The notes: a model not told the origin generated them from the sequence alone. A stretch of 15,603 nucleotides of DNA from UBA11136 sp964482135 (GCA_964482135.1 CAYZWF010000045.1:1-15603); one strand, 5' to 3'. Shown: positions 1 through 7,530, counted from the stretch's first letter. Numbers and translations: made by a program.

Positions 1-87
1 GCCGAAAACTTAGGCATCGCCCTGCACGATCACCTGGTGATCGGCGGCGACGGCCATGCCTCGTTCAAGGATATGGGGCTGCTGTGA
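1..87 (+). CDS. radC: RadC family protein (JAB/MPN domain), C-terminal end only
   Basis: The window opens inside this gene; only the last 28 residues and the TGA stop are present. The tail reads LGIALHDHLVIGGDGHASFK and ends DMGLL. This is the closing part of the JAB-type domain of RadC proteins, where the HDHLIIG...GHASFKSLGLL ending is strongly conserved. RadC was historically linked to DNA repair, but its biochemical role is unsettled. The catalytic HxH...D motif would lie to the left of the window, so activity cannot be judged. The stop overlaps the GTG start of hspQ by 4 bases, suggesting translational coupling. Confidence 0.85.
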   Translation, partial: AENLGIALHDHLVIGGDGHASFKDMGLL

Positions 88-407
88 GAGATAGGGTCAA
101 CGACGGGAAATTCGGCATCGGCCAGTTGGTGCATCACCGGCTGTTCGACTATCGCGGCGTGATCTTCGACGTGGACCCGGTCTTTCAGGGCAGCGACGAA
201 TGGTATGACGCCGTGGCCCGCTCGCGCCCGCCGAAAGACAGACCCTGGTATCACGTGCTGGTACACCAGGCCACCCATACCACCTACGTTTCCGAGCGCA
301 ACCTGGAGGCCGACGGCACCGACGCGCCCATCGTTCATCCCGCCGTGGATCAGGTGTTTTCCGCCTTCGAGGACGGTGCCTACGCCCCACGCCGCCGCGG
401 CAACTGA
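84..407 (+). CDS. hspQ: HspQ, hemimethylated-DNA-binding / heat shock protein (YccV-like)
   Basis: A 107-residue protein of the HspQ/YccV family. In Escherichia coli the homologue binds hemimethylated DNA and acts with Lon protease, where it influences DnaA turnover and specificity. The family core is plain: KFGIGQLVHHRLFDYRGVIF followed by DVDPVF near the N-terminus, then PWYHVLVH and a TTYVSERNL segment. Length is normal for the family. I chose the GTG at 84 because it overlaps the radC stop (GTGA) and leaves about 8 residues before the conserved KFGIGQ. No in-frame ATG lies nearby. It ends 3 bases from the convergent ZIP gene stop. Regulation independent of radC is not visible. Confidence 0.9.
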   Translation: MRDRVNDGKFGIGQLVHHRLFDYRGVIFDVDPVFQGSDEWYDAVARSRPPKDRPWYHVLVHQATHTTYVSERNLEADGTDAPIVHPAVDQVFSAFEDGAYAPRRRGN

Positions 408-410
408 AGC

Positions 411-1229
411 CTATCCCAGAAAGGCCCTCGCCAGGGCGGTCAGCGCCAGACCGAAGATGAAGGCGGCAAACCCCTTATGGGTAGCGCAGGACCGGATCAT
501 GGCGCTGTGGCGCAAGCCGTGTACGGTGGCGAGATAAAGAAAGGTGCCCGAGGCCAGGGACAGAATCACCGCCTTGGTGATGACCACGCCGGGGCCCAAG
601 AGATGTTCCTCAATCTCCTCGCCGACGCCGATTCCCAGCGGCGTGGCGATGACGAACAGGGAAAACACTCCATAGACCATGCCCGGCGAGAGAGTGGAGC
701 GCACCAGATTGAGCGCCAGGGCAAAGGCCGCCGTTCCCTTATGGGCGAGAATGGCCACCAGAATCATGACCACCGAACCGGTATCGTCGCCCACGCCCAG
801 GGCCGCGCCGAGAAGAAAAGAAGGGATGGCGATCATCACCGTCATGATGATGGGGAATTCCGGCGAGGATAGCTCCACCTCCCCTGCCGTTCCCGCCGCC
901 CCGCCCGTCTTCTCTACGGCCTCCCGCGCGGCATCTTCCTCTTCGGCATGGCGGTGCTCAAGCAGAAGCAGGCCGAGAAAAGCCGCCAGCGCCCCCAAGG
1001 CGGCCAGTGGATAGTGAATGGCGGGAAAGGCCACGGCGAACAGATGCAGCGCCGCGGGAGACATCATGAACAAGGCCAGGGCCAGGAACACGCCCGCGGC
1101 AAAGGCCTGGCCCGTGGAAAAGCCGCCGGGCCGGCGCGCAATATCGCGCTTGGCTAGCGGCCAGTAGCCGCCGGCGAGCGTCACCAGCAGGATCGCCGCC
1201 ACCGCAAACCATTTGATCTCAACAAGCAT
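411..1229 (-). CDS. Divergent ZIP-family metal transporter-like membrane protein
   Basis: A 272-residue polytopic inner-membrane protein with about eight hydrophobic segments. There is an acidic, charged loop (residues about 91-125, EHRHAEEEDAAREA) between segments 3 and 4. The ZIP-family signature is clear in TM5 (H163-K-G-T-A-A-F-A-L), in TPLGIGVG (196-203) and in SGTFLYLA (228-235). ZIP proteins move Zn2+, Fe2+ or Mn2+ into the cytoplasm. Oddly, TM4 reads AIPSFLLGAALGV where most relatives have a His-Ser-x-x-Glu-Gly metal motif: P136 sits at the His position and L140 at the Glu position. The usual TM6 Glu after LYVA is H237. Transport of a standard metal is therefore uncertain. I chose the ATG at 1229 over an upstream in-frame start at 1304, because 1304 would overlap htpG and 1229 has a GGGGGG Shine-Dalgarno. 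It lies 44 bp after htpG on the same strand and may be co-transcribed. Confidence 0.8.
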   Translation of the reverse strand: MLVEIKWFAVAAILLVTLAGGYWPLAKRDIARRPGGFSTGQAFAAGVFLALALFMMSPAALHLFAVAFPAIHYPLAALGALAAFLGLLLLEHRHAEEEDAAREAVEKTGGAAGTAGEVELSSPEFPIIMTVMIAIPSFLLGAALGVGDDTGSVVMILVAILAHKGTAAFALALNLVRSTLSPGMVYGVFSLFVIATPLGIGVGEEIEEHLLGPGVVITKAVILSLASGTFLYLATVHGLRHSAMIRSCATHKGFAAFIFGLALTALARAFLG

Positions 1230-1273
1230 GGGCCCCCCGTTTCGCCACGCCTCGGCTCCCGGATAGTAAACCC

Positions 1274-3184
1274 CTAATCCAGTCCTTTTTCCAGAACCGC
1301 GCACAGCCGTGCGCCGAAGGCCGCCGCATCGCGCACGTGTTCGCCCTCGGCGATGCGTGCCTGGTCGAGCAGAAGATGGGCGGCGGCGGTCATGTCGCCT
1401 TCGCCTTTTCCGGCCCTTTTGGCCAGCAGCCGAATCAGGGAGTGGTCGGGGTTGATTTCCAGGATGCGCAGGCTGCCCGCGTTTCCCTTAAGCTGGCCGT
1501 GCTGTTTGAGCATACGTTCCAGCTGCAGGTCCATATCGCCCTCGCCGGCCACCAGACAGACCGGGCTGTCGGTGAGACGGGAGGAGGCCACCACGTCCTT
1601 GATCTCGCCATCCAGCGCCGTCTTCATGGCCGCGATCAGGGGCTCCAGATCGGGGGCCTTGTCTTTCTTCTTCTTGCTCTTGTCCTTTTTGGCGTCCTCT
1701 TTCTCGGCGATCTTGTCGAGACCGGCATCGCCCTTGGTGACGGAAGCGAAGGGTTTTTCCTGAAACTTTCCCACCGCCGAGACCCAGAATTCATCAATGG
1801 GGTTGGTGCACAACAGCACCTCAACCCCGCGCGCCCGGAAGCCTTCAAGCTGTGGGCTTTGGGCGACCTGGTCTTTGTCCTCGCCGAAGATGTAATAGAT
1901 GGAGTCCTGGCCCTCGCCCATACGTTCCACATAGTCGGCCAGGGAAGTGAATGTCTCGCTCCCGGTGCTGCGGAAGCGGGCCAGTTCCAACAGCTTGTCG
2001 CGGTTCTCGAAATCCTCGTAGAGGCCTTCCTTCAGCACCGTGCCGAAATTGCTCCAGAACAGGGTGTAATCGTCGGGGGCCTTTTCCGCCTTCTTCTTCA
2101 GCTCACCCAGAACCTTCTTCACCAGACCCTTGCGGATTTTTACCAGCTTGGGATCGTTCTGGAGCATTTCGCGGCTGATATTGAGCGACAGGTCCTGAGA
2201 ATCCACCACCCCGCGCAGGAAACGCAGCCAGCTCGGCAACAGACCCTCGCAGTCATCGGTGATGAAGACGCGCCGCGCATAGAGCTTTACATGGCCCTTG
2301 CGCTCGGGATGGAACATATCCATGGGCGGCATTGAGGGGATAAAGAGCAGGCTGGTGTAGGAGGCCAGGCCCTCCACCGTGTTATGCAGGGTCATCCAGG
2401 GCTCGTCGAAGCCATGCCCCACATGATGATAGAACTCGGTGTACTGGTCGGGGCTGATATCCTTCTTGGGCCGCGTCCACAGGGCCGAGGCGGTGTTGAG
2501 CTTTTCCTCGCCGGGTTCACCTTCCCCCTCGCCGTCGCCCGCCATGAGAATGGGGATGGCGATATGGTCGGAATGGGTACGGACGATATGCTCGATGCGC
2601 GGGCGCTCCAGGAATTCCTTGTCTTCCTTGGTAATATGGAGCGTTACCGTGGTGCCGGCCTCGCCGCGTTCGGCGTCTTGAATCGAAAACTCACCCTTGC
2701 CGTCGGAAACCCACAGCCAAGCCTTGTCCTCGCCGGCCTTGCGGGTCAGAACCTCCACCTCTTTCGCCACCATGAAGGCGGAATAGAAGCCCACCCCGAA
2801 CTGGCCGATGGGGGAAAGGTCCGCCTTACCTTCCTTCTTGTCCTTGCTCTTGGCTTGCGCCGTGAGCTTGTCGAGAAAGGCCTGGGTGCCGGAGCGGGCG
2901 ATGGTACCCAGCATCTCCACCAGATCGTCGTGGTTCATGCCGATACCGTTATCGGTGATGGTGAGCGTGCCCTTCTTGGCGTCCGCCGCCAGCACGATTT
3001 TCGGCCCGCCTTCGGGCGTCAGTTCGGGCTCGGTCAGCGCCAGAAAGCTGCGCTTCTCACAGGCGTCCGAAGCATTGGAGATGAGCTCGCGAAGGAAAAT
3101 TTCCTTATGGCTGTAGAGCGAGTGGGCGACGATATCCAGCAGCTTGCTGACTTCCGCCTGAAACGTGAATTTTTCCTGCCCCAT
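1274..3184 (-). CDS. htpG: Molecular chaperone HtpG (bacterial Hsp90)
   Basis: A 636-residue ATP-dependent cytosolic chaperone, close to the family's usual 620-640. The N-terminal GHKL ATPase domain shows the catalytic E33 and N37 (LRELISNASDA), D78-N-G-I-G-M, and the lid and phosphate motif GQFGVGFYSAFMVA, then GTTVTLHI. The middle domain includes DNLSLNISRE-type sequence (here SQDLSLNISREMLQ) and the client and ATP arginine region. The C-terminal dimerisation domain includes LRILEINPDHSLI. A very Lys/Asp-rich stretch at residues about 494-510 marks the linker before the C-terminal domain. The start at 3184 gives the usual MGQEKFTFQAEV opening. A sigma-32-like promoter lies just upstream. 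The ZIP gene follows after 44 bp. Confidence in identity is very high. Confidence 0.98.
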   Translation of the reverse strand: MGQEKFTFQAEVSKLLDIVAHSLYSHKEIFLRELISNASDACEKRSFLALTEPELTPEGGPKIVLAADAKKGTLTITDNGIGMNHDDLVEMLGTIARSGTQAFLDKLTAQAKSKDKKEGKADLSPIGQFGVGFYSAFMVAKEVEVLTRKAGEDKAWLWVSDGKGEFSIQDAERGEAGTTVTLHITKEDKEFLERPRIEHIVRTHSDHIAIPILMAGDGEGEGEPGEEKLNTASALWTRPKKDISPDQYTEFYHHVGHGFDEPWMTLHNTVEGLASYTSLLFIPSMPPMDMFHPERKGHVKLYARRVFITDDCEGLLPSWLRFLRGVVDSQDLSLNISREMLQNDPKLVKIRKGLVKKVLGELKKKAEKAPDDYTLFWSNFGTVLKEGLYEDFENRDKLLELARFRSTGSETFTSLADYVERMGEGQDSIYYIFGEDKDQVAQSPQLEGFRARGVEVLLCTNPIDEFWVSAVGKFQEKPFASVTKGDAGLDKIAEKEDAKKDKSKKKKDKAPDLEPLIAAMKTALDGEIKDVVASSRLTDSPVCLVAGEGDMDLQLERMLKQHGQLKGNAGSLRILEINPDHSLIRLLAKRAGKGEGDMTAAAHLLLDQARIAEGEHVRDAAAFGARLCAVLEKGLD

Positions 3185-3223
3185 ATCGGTTTACGACCCT
3201 TCAAATGTGGATGTTGCTGCTTC

Positions 3224-3257
3224 ATATGGCGCAAACGGGGGCGCCCCGCAAGACCCC
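3224..3257 (-). promoter_or_regulatory. Candidate sigma-32 (RpoH) heat-shock promoter of htpG
   Basis: Read on the minus strand, TCTTGCGGGG (CTTG at 3252-3249) is followed after 17 bases by CGCCATAT (3231-3224). This resembles the CTTGAA...CCCCATNT pattern of RpoH promoters and places the transcript start about 30 bases before the htpG ATG. The spacer holds a perfect 10-bp palindrome, GGGGCGCCCC (3238-3247). Heat-shock control of htpG is normal for the family; the assignment here is by eye. Confidence 0.5.
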
Positions 3258-3296
3258 CCAAAAAAAGTTGGACGAAGATTTGGATTAAAATTTCAG

Positions 3297-3311
3297 CGGC
3301 TTATGGAGCCG
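3297..3311 (-). terminator. Weak hairpin after the hemerythrin gene
   Basis: A 5-bp perfect stem with a 5-base loop (CGGCT-CCATA-AGCCG on the minus strand) lies 18 bases after the hemerythrin stop. A T-rich tail (ATTTTAAT) begins a few bases later. It could end the hemerythrin transcript before the htpG promoter. The stem is short, so this is tentative. Confidence 0.3.
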
Positions 3312-3329
3312 TCATGAAGTCAAACAGAC

Positions 3330-3722
3330 CTAAATTTTTCCTGACTTCGGCCCATAGGCGGGCATATCCCATTTAACAATATGGCTGTTGAGAAGCCGCC
3401 TGACTTCCCTTTTCAGATTCAGAAAATCGTTTTCTTCGGAATCCTTGCCAAATTCCCCCATGATTTCCTTGAGGCGCTTCTCAAGTTCCCGGTGCGCTTT
3501 TTTATGGTCGACCACCAGATCATGGGAAAGTGACCCGGACATGGTCCGAAGAATGACCTCTTCCTCCAGGTGGTGAATCTTCATAGCGCGCAGAAAGGTG
3601 CTGATTTTTTTCGTAACGGCCGGTTTTTTACCGCCAAGGCGTCCCAACAGCTTGAAAAGGTCTTCCACCTCGATGGTTATTTCATCGTGCTGGCCGTCTA
3701 TTTCCTGATTGCCGGTTTTCAT
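3330..3722 (-). CDS. Small hemerythrin-domain protein with complete metal site
   Basis: A 130-residue single-domain hemerythrin, a four-helix bundle that binds O2 (or senses O2, NO or iron) with a non-haem di-iron centre in the cytoplasm. All seven expected ligands are visible: H12 (IDGQHDEI), H50 and E54 (HHLEEE), H73 and H77 (DHKKAH), H114 and D119 (HIVKWD). The usual N-terminal Trp-containing lead-in (W...GxxxID) is shortened to MKTGNQEID, so the protein starts very close to its first helix. The start ATG at 3722 has GGAAGGTGG about 10 bases upstream, ahead of an A-rich spacer. The gene stands alone between htpG and the purB spacer. Function could be oxygen storage, iron handling or signalling; nothing nearby decides it. 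Confidence 0.85.
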   Translation of the reverse strand: MKTGNQEIDGQHDEITIEVEDLFKLLGRLGGKKPAVTKKISTFLRAMKIHHLEEEVILRTMSGSLSHDLVVDHKKAHRELEKRLKEIMGEFGKDSEENDFLNLKREVRRLLNSHIVKWDMPAYGPKSGKI

Positions 3723-3800
3723 ATTTTTTTACCCACCTTCCCCGTTGCAGCCAAAGGCCGAACGAAACATACCCCCCTTATAACCACACAAAAAAAATGG

Positions 3801-3828
3801 GTTTTACAGTGACGACCGTCACAGACAA
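3801..3828 (-). promoter_or_regulatory. CRP/FNR-type palindrome inside a possible promoter
   Basis: Bases 3808-3823 form AGTGA-CGACCG-TCACA. On the minus strand this reads TGTGA-N6-TCACT, matching the TGTGA-N6-TCACA pattern bound by CRP-type regulators in 9 of 10 half-site bases. On the minus strand it sits exactly between a possible -35 TTGTCT (3828-3823) and -10 TAAAAC (3806-3801), spaced 16. That promoter would drive the hemerythrin gene with a 70-base leader. It could also serve purB on the plus strand, 160 bases away. Just beside it, AACCC (3827-3831) and GGGTT (3840-3844) with following Ts form a weak terminator-like hairpin on the plus strand. The rest of the 260-bp spacer shows nothing definite. 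Confidence 0.4.
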
Positions 3829-3982
3829 CCCACAAGGGCGGGTTTTTCGTCAAAACTGCCGCAAAACCCCTGTTTTAGCCATTTTTTCGCCCTGTGAACA
3901 AGGAGCGTTTCAAATCCCACTCTCTAGGGTAAACTCCCCCCTCCCCAGGCCGATCCCCAAGCAGATCACATCGAGGATAAAG

Positions 3983-5281
3983 ATGATTCCACGCTATTCC
4001 CGGCCCGAAATGGCCGCCATCTGGGAACCCGAAAACAAGTTCAAGATATGGCTCGAAATCGAAGCCCACGCCTGCGACGCCCAGGCCGAGCTGGGCGTCA
4101 TCCCCAAGGACGCCGCCCGGGCGGTGTGGGAAAAAGGCCGCTTCGAGGTGGCCCGCATCGACGAAATCGAGCAGGAAACCAAGCACGACGTCATCGCCTT
4201 TCTCACCAATGTGGCCGAGCATGTGGGAGAACCGGCGCGCTTCCTGCACCAGGGCATGACCTCCTCGGACGTGCTCGATACCTGTCTCGCGGTACAACTG
4301 GCCCAGGCCAGCGATATCCTTCTCGCCGATCTCGACAGCCTGCTTGCGGCATTGAAAAGACGCGCCCTTGAGCACAAGGAGACGGTTTGCATGGGCCGCA
4401 GCCATGGCATCCATGCCGAGCCCACCACCTTTGGGCTGAAGCTAGCGGGTTATTACGCCGAATTCGCACGCAACCGGCGGCGCCTGAAATCGGCGCGCCA
4501 CGACGTGGCAAGCTGCGCCATTTCCGGGGCCGTGGGCACATTCGCTAATATCGACCCGGCGGTGGAAAAACACGTGGCGGAAAAAATGGGGCTAAGCGCA
4601 GAGCCGGTCTCCTCCCAGGTCATCCCCCGCGACCGCCATGCCATGTTCTTTTCCGTGCTCGGCGTCATCGCCAGCTCCCTGGAGCGTCTGGCCACCGAGA
4701 TACGCCACCTGCAACGTTCCGAAGTGGGCGAAGCGGAGGAATATTTCGCGCCCGGCCAAAAGGGCTCCTCGGCCATGCCCCACAAGCGTAATCCCATACT
4801 CACCGAGAACATCACCGGGCTGGCGCGCATGGTTCGTTCGGCCGTGGTGCCGGCGCTGGAGAATGTGGCCCTGTGGCACGAACGGGATATCTCCCATTCT
4901 TCCGTTGAGCGCATGATCGGGCCTGATGCCACCGTGACCCTGGATTTCGCCCTGGCGCGGGCGACCCAAGTGGTGGACAAGCTGGTGGTATACCCTGAAC
5001 GCATGCGCACCAATCTCGAGTCCCTGGGCGGGCTCTATAACTCACAGCAGGTGCTGCTGGCCCTGACCCAGAAGGGTATGAGCCGCGAGGACGCCTATGC
5101 CGCGGTCCAGCACAACGCCATGAGCGCCTGGAAAGAGGGAGAGGACTTCGCCACCCTGCTCAAGGCCGATAAGAAGGTGGCCGCCCTTCTCGACGGTGCC
5201 GAAATCGATTCCCTGTTCGACCTCGGCTACCACCTGAAACAGGTGGAGACGATTTTTTCACGGGTGTTCGAAACGGCTTAA
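3983..5281 (+). CDS. purB: Adenylosuccinate lyase
   Basis: A 432-residue enzyme, the usual length. It performs two fumarate-releasing steps of purine synthesis: SAICAR to AICAR, and adenylosuccinate to AMP. The fumarase/aspartase superfamily signature GSSAMPHKRNP is at residues 261-271 and carries the flexible-loop serine. H68 (TKHDV) and H141 (GRSHGIHAEP) fall at the two catalytic histidine positions known in Bacillus subtilis PurB. TSSDV and the C-terminal dimer region are also present. The start ATG at 3983 gives the standard MIPRYSRPEM opening and has a GAGGA site 5 bases upstream. The reading frame is open back to 3797, but that extension does not look like PurB. The gene is separate from the main pur run, with a convergent DUF1476 gene downstream. 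Confidence 0.97.
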   Translation: MIPRYSRPEMAAIWEPENKFKIWLEIEAHACDAQAELGVIPKDAARAVWEKGRFEVARIDEIEQETKHDVIAFLTNVAEHVGEPARFLHQGMTSSDVLDTCLAVQLAQASDILLADLDSLLAALKRRALEHKETVCMGRSHGIHAEPTTFGLKLAGYYAEFARNRRRLKSARHDVASCAISGAVGTFANIDPAVEKHVAEKMGLSAEPVSSQVIPRDRHAMFFSVLGVIASSLERLATEIRHLQRSEVGEAEEYFAPGQKGSSAMPHKRNPILTENITGLARMVRSAVVPALENVALWHERDISHSSVERMIGPDATVTLDFALARATQVVDKLVVYPERMRTNLESLGGLYNSQQVLLALTQKGMSREDAYAAVQHNAMSAWKEGEDFATLLKADKKVAALLDGAEIDSLFDLGYHLKQVETIFSRVFETA

Positions 5282-5290
5282 GCGGCCCCA

Positions 5291-5339
5291 GAATCCAACA
5301 GAATCCAACAGAGCGGGAAACGAGAACCACAGAACCACA
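5291..5339. repeat. Two short tandem duplications after purB
   Basis: GAATCCAACA occurs twice head to tail (5291-5300, 5301-5310), and GAACCACA twice (5324-5331, 5332-5339). Both lie in the 82-bp gap between the convergent stops of purB and the DUF1476 gene. No clear terminator hairpin is seen in this gap. Confidence 0.8.
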
Positions 5340-5363
5340 AGACTGCGGGGCGGAAAACGGCTG

Positions 5364-5702
5364 TTATTCTTCCTTGGAAGCGTCCTCGGTCTGGATTTGC
5401 AACCGCGCCTCACCGGTAAGGCGGTCCATTTCCAGGCGCAGGCGGTGTTCGCTCAGGGTCTTGCCCTTCTGGCTGAAATCCTTCAGCACCTTACGCACCA
5501 CGTCGGCGTCGCCCGGCTCCTCGAAATCGGCCTCTATCACAGCCCTGGCGTAATTTTCCGCCGCCGAACCCTCCAGCCCCAACTGTTCGGCGACCCATAG
5601 CCCCAACAGCTTGTTGCGCCGCGAGGTCACCCTGAAGTCCATTTCCTGATCGTGGGAAAATTTGCTCTCGAAGCCTTTTTCGCGATCTTTGAAGCTGGTC
5701 AT
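5364..5702 (-). CDS. DUF1476 protein, F1Fo-ATPase inhibitor zeta subunit family
   Basis: A 112-residue soluble, mostly helical, charged protein. The opening MTSFKDREKGFESKFSHDQE, then RRNKLLGLW and AEQLGLEG, is diagnostic of the DUF1476 family. The Paracoccus denitrificans member (zeta) binds F1 and blocks ATP hydrolysis; it is largely confined to Alphaproteobacteria. The inhibitory N-terminus of the family is present here. I chose the ATG at 5702 over an upstream ATG at 5738, because 5702 matches the family start and has GGGAGG about 10 bases upstream. Location next to purB and purC is common in this class. It is divergent from the NRDE gene across a 121-bp spacer holding A/T-rich -10-like boxes on both strands (around 5773-5778). 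Confidence 0.88.
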   Translation of the reverse strand: MTSFKDREKGFESKFSHDQEMDFRVTSRRNKLLGLWVAEQLGLEGSAAENYARAVIEADFEEPGDADVVRKVLKDFSQKGKTLSEHRLRLEMDRLTGEARLQIQTEDASKEE

Positions 5703-5823
5703 GAAATTCTTTCGCCTCCCTGGGGTTTTGGCTGGCAACCATTATGTGTTCCGGCGAATGCCTTTCTCATCTTATAACGGTCCATCCTTAGCAAGTGAAA
5801 GCACAAATGAGTCGTCACCCGCC

Positions 5824-6630
5824 ATGTGCACCGTAATCATCCTGCGCCGTCCCGGGGAAGCATGGCCGTTGTTGCTGGCCGCCAACCGCGACGAAATGCC
5901 CGACCGCCCCTGGGAACCGCCGGGACGGCACTGGCCCGACCGCGGCGACGTGGTGGCGGGATACGACCGCATGGGCGGAGGAAGCTGGCTCGGCATCAAC
6001 GATGTGGGCGTGGTGGCCGCGGTGCTGAATCGCTCGGGCTCCCTGGGACCGGCCCCGGATCGGCGCTCACGGGGGGAATTGGTGCTTGAGGCCCTCGACC
6101 ACGCGGAGGCCGGGGCCGCGGCCCACGCCCTCTGTGATCTTTCACCCGCCAGCTACCGTTCCTTCAATCTGGTGGTGGCCGACGCCCAGGACGCCTTCTG
6201 GCTACGCCATGCCGGAAAAGGCGAAGAGCCCATCACAATGGCGGAGATACCTCCCGGCCTCTCAATGATTACCGATTTCGACCGCAACGATTCCACCTGC
6301 CCCCGTATCCGCGACTATTTGCCACTGTTCGCCGCGGCCCCGGAGCCCGATCCCGACAATGATGACTGGGTGGCCTGGGAGACCCTTCTCGCGGGACGCA
6401 GCCTCGACCCCGAAAACGACGCGCAAGCCGCCATGACGTTACATTCTGAAGACACACACCCTGGGGGCGGTCTCGCGACCCTCAGCAGTTCCATCATCGC
6501 CCTTCCCGCGCCCCGGATTCCCCCGCCAAAACCGCTCTGGCGCTTTGCTTTCGGCCCCCCGGACACCACCCCCTTTGCCCCCCTGGATATGACCGCTGAT
6601 CCGGAGGCAGAAGGGCGGGAAAAATTATAG
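5824..6630 (+). CDS. NRDE family protein (TANGO2-like)
   Basis: A 268-residue protein of the NRDE family, named for its conserved Asn-Arg-Asp-Glu motif, here at residues 21-24 (LLLAANRDE). The opening MCTVIILRR is also typical, with a Cys immediately after the initiator Met. That residue may become N-terminal, as in Ntn-type hydrolases, but activity is not established for the family. Eukaryotic TANGO2 homologues have been linked to Golgi organisation, haem and lipid handling. Conserved SWLG (GGGSWLGIN), YxxFNLV (SYRSFNLVVAD) and a late STFAL-like segment (here LSSSIIAL, 219-226) are present. The start is set by the MC opening; no good Shine-Dalgarno is visible. It sits between DUF1476 and purC, perhaps incidentally. 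Confidence 0.82.
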   Translation: MCTVIILRRPGEAWPLLLAANRDEMPDRPWEPPGRHWPDRGDVVAGYDRMGGGSWLGINDVGVVAAVLNRSGSLGPAPDRRSRGELVLEALDHAEAGAAAHALCDLSPASYRSFNLVVADAQDAFWLRHAGKGEEPITMAEIPPGLSMITDFDRNDSTCPRIRDYLPLFAAAPEPDPDNDDWVAWETLLAGRSLDPENDAQAAMTLHSEDTHPGGGLATLSSSIIALPAPRIPPPKPLWRFAFGPPDTTPFAPLDMTADPEAEGREKL

Positions 6631-6639
6631 GCGGGAAAG

Positions 6640-6653
6640 ACGCCTCGGGGCGT
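6640..6653 (+). other. Short GC hairpin between the NRDE gene and purC
   Basis: ACGCC-TCGG-GGCGT forms a 5-bp stem 10 bases after the NRDE stop. No T-run follows directly, so a rho-independent terminator is doubtful. The remainder of the 118-bp gap ends in a long pyrimidine tract (6717-6731) before purC and shows no convincing promoter. Confidence 0.3.
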
Positions 6654-6748
6654 TGTGGAGTCGGCGCGCAATTGCTAAAAGACATCTCGCCGTGGGAGTC
6701 GTTTTTCCGGCCCCCGCCTTTTCTTTTTTTTCATTCCGGATAGGTTCC

Positions 6749-7513
6749 ATGTCCCGACGCAGACAAATATACGAAGGCAAGGCCAAAGTTCTTTTCGAGG
6801 GCCCCGAGCCCGGCACCATCGTCCAGTATTTCAAGGACGACGCCACCGCCTTTAACAACGAGAAAAAAGGCACCATCACCGGCAAGGGTGTCATCAACAA
6901 CAGGATTTCCGAGTTCATCATGACGCGGCTCGCCGAGATCGGCATTCCCACCCATTTCGTGCGCCGCCTCAACATGCGCGAACAACTGGTAAAGGCCGTT
7001 GAGATCATCCCTGTGGAGGTGATCATGCGCAACGTGGCCGCCGGCTCCCTGTCGAAGCGTTTGGGCATCGAGGAAGGCACCACCCTGCCCCGGTCCATCA
7101 TCGAATACACCTACAAGGACGATGATCTCGGCGATCCCATGATTACCGACGAACACATCACCGCCTTTGGCTGGGCCACCAACCAGGAACTGGACGAGAT
7201 CATGTCCATGTCCCTGCGCATCAATGATTTCATGGTGGGCCTGTTCCGTGGTGTGGGTCTGCGTCTGATTGATTTCAAGATCGAATTCGGCCGCCATTGG
7301 GAGGGCGATGAAATGCGCATCATCCTGGCCGACGAAATCAGCCCCGATTCCTGCCGTCTCTGGGATGCCGAAACCAACGAAAAACTGGACAAGGACCGAT
7401 TCCGCCGCGACATGGGCGAAGTGGAGGAAGCCTATCAGGAGGTGGCGCGCCGCCTCGGCATCCTTCCCGAGAGCGGACCCACCGATATCAAGGGCCCCGA
7501 AACCCTGCAATAA
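6749..7513 (+). CDS. purC: Phosphoribosylaminoimidazole-succinocarboxamide (SAICAR) synthase
   Basis: A 254-residue ATP-dependent ligase that joins CAIR and aspartate to give SAICAR, the substrate PurB cleaves next. Family motifs run in order: IYEGKAKVLF (residues about 7-16, nucleotide loop), DDATAFN, VEVIMRNVAAGSL, IDFKIEFG and DEISPDSCRLWD (magnesium and substrate binding). The length is right for the short bacterial type. The ATG at 6749 gives the normal MSRRRQIYEGKAK start. The open frame reaches back to 6653, but that part is not PurC-like. It opens the run purC-purS-purQ-purL-bolA-grxD, with 17 bp to purS. Confidence 0.97.
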   Translation: MSRRRQIYEGKAKVLFEGPEPGTIVQYFKDDATAFNNEKKGTITGKGVINNRISEFIMTRLAEIGIPTHFVRRLNMREQLVKAVEIIPVEVIMRNVAAGSLSKRLGIEEGTTLPRSIIEYTYKDDDLGDPMITDEHITAFGWATNQELDEIMSMSLRINDFMVGLFRGVGLRLIDFKIEFGRHWEGDEMRIILADEISPDSCRLWDAETNEKLDKDRFRRDMGEVEEAYQEVARRLGILPESGPTDIKGPETLQ

Positions 7514-7530
7514 TAAGGAACGCGCGTCCC

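Noticed and set aside
1337..3376. Two long plus-strand open frames (332 and 330 codons) opposite htpG
   Set aside because: They are antisense to a full-length, convincingly conserved HtpG, and their products are low-complexity in style and match no family I know. High GC content readily gives such shadows.
3827..3847. Terminator upstream of purB
   Set aside because: AACCC/GGGTT with an 8-base loop is too weak to call, and no gene on the plus strand precedes it.
3797..3982. 62-codon N-terminal extension of purB
   Set aside because: The extension crosses a CRP-like palindrome and a hairpin. Family members start at MIPRYSRPEM, and a good Shine-Dalgarno lies just before 3983.
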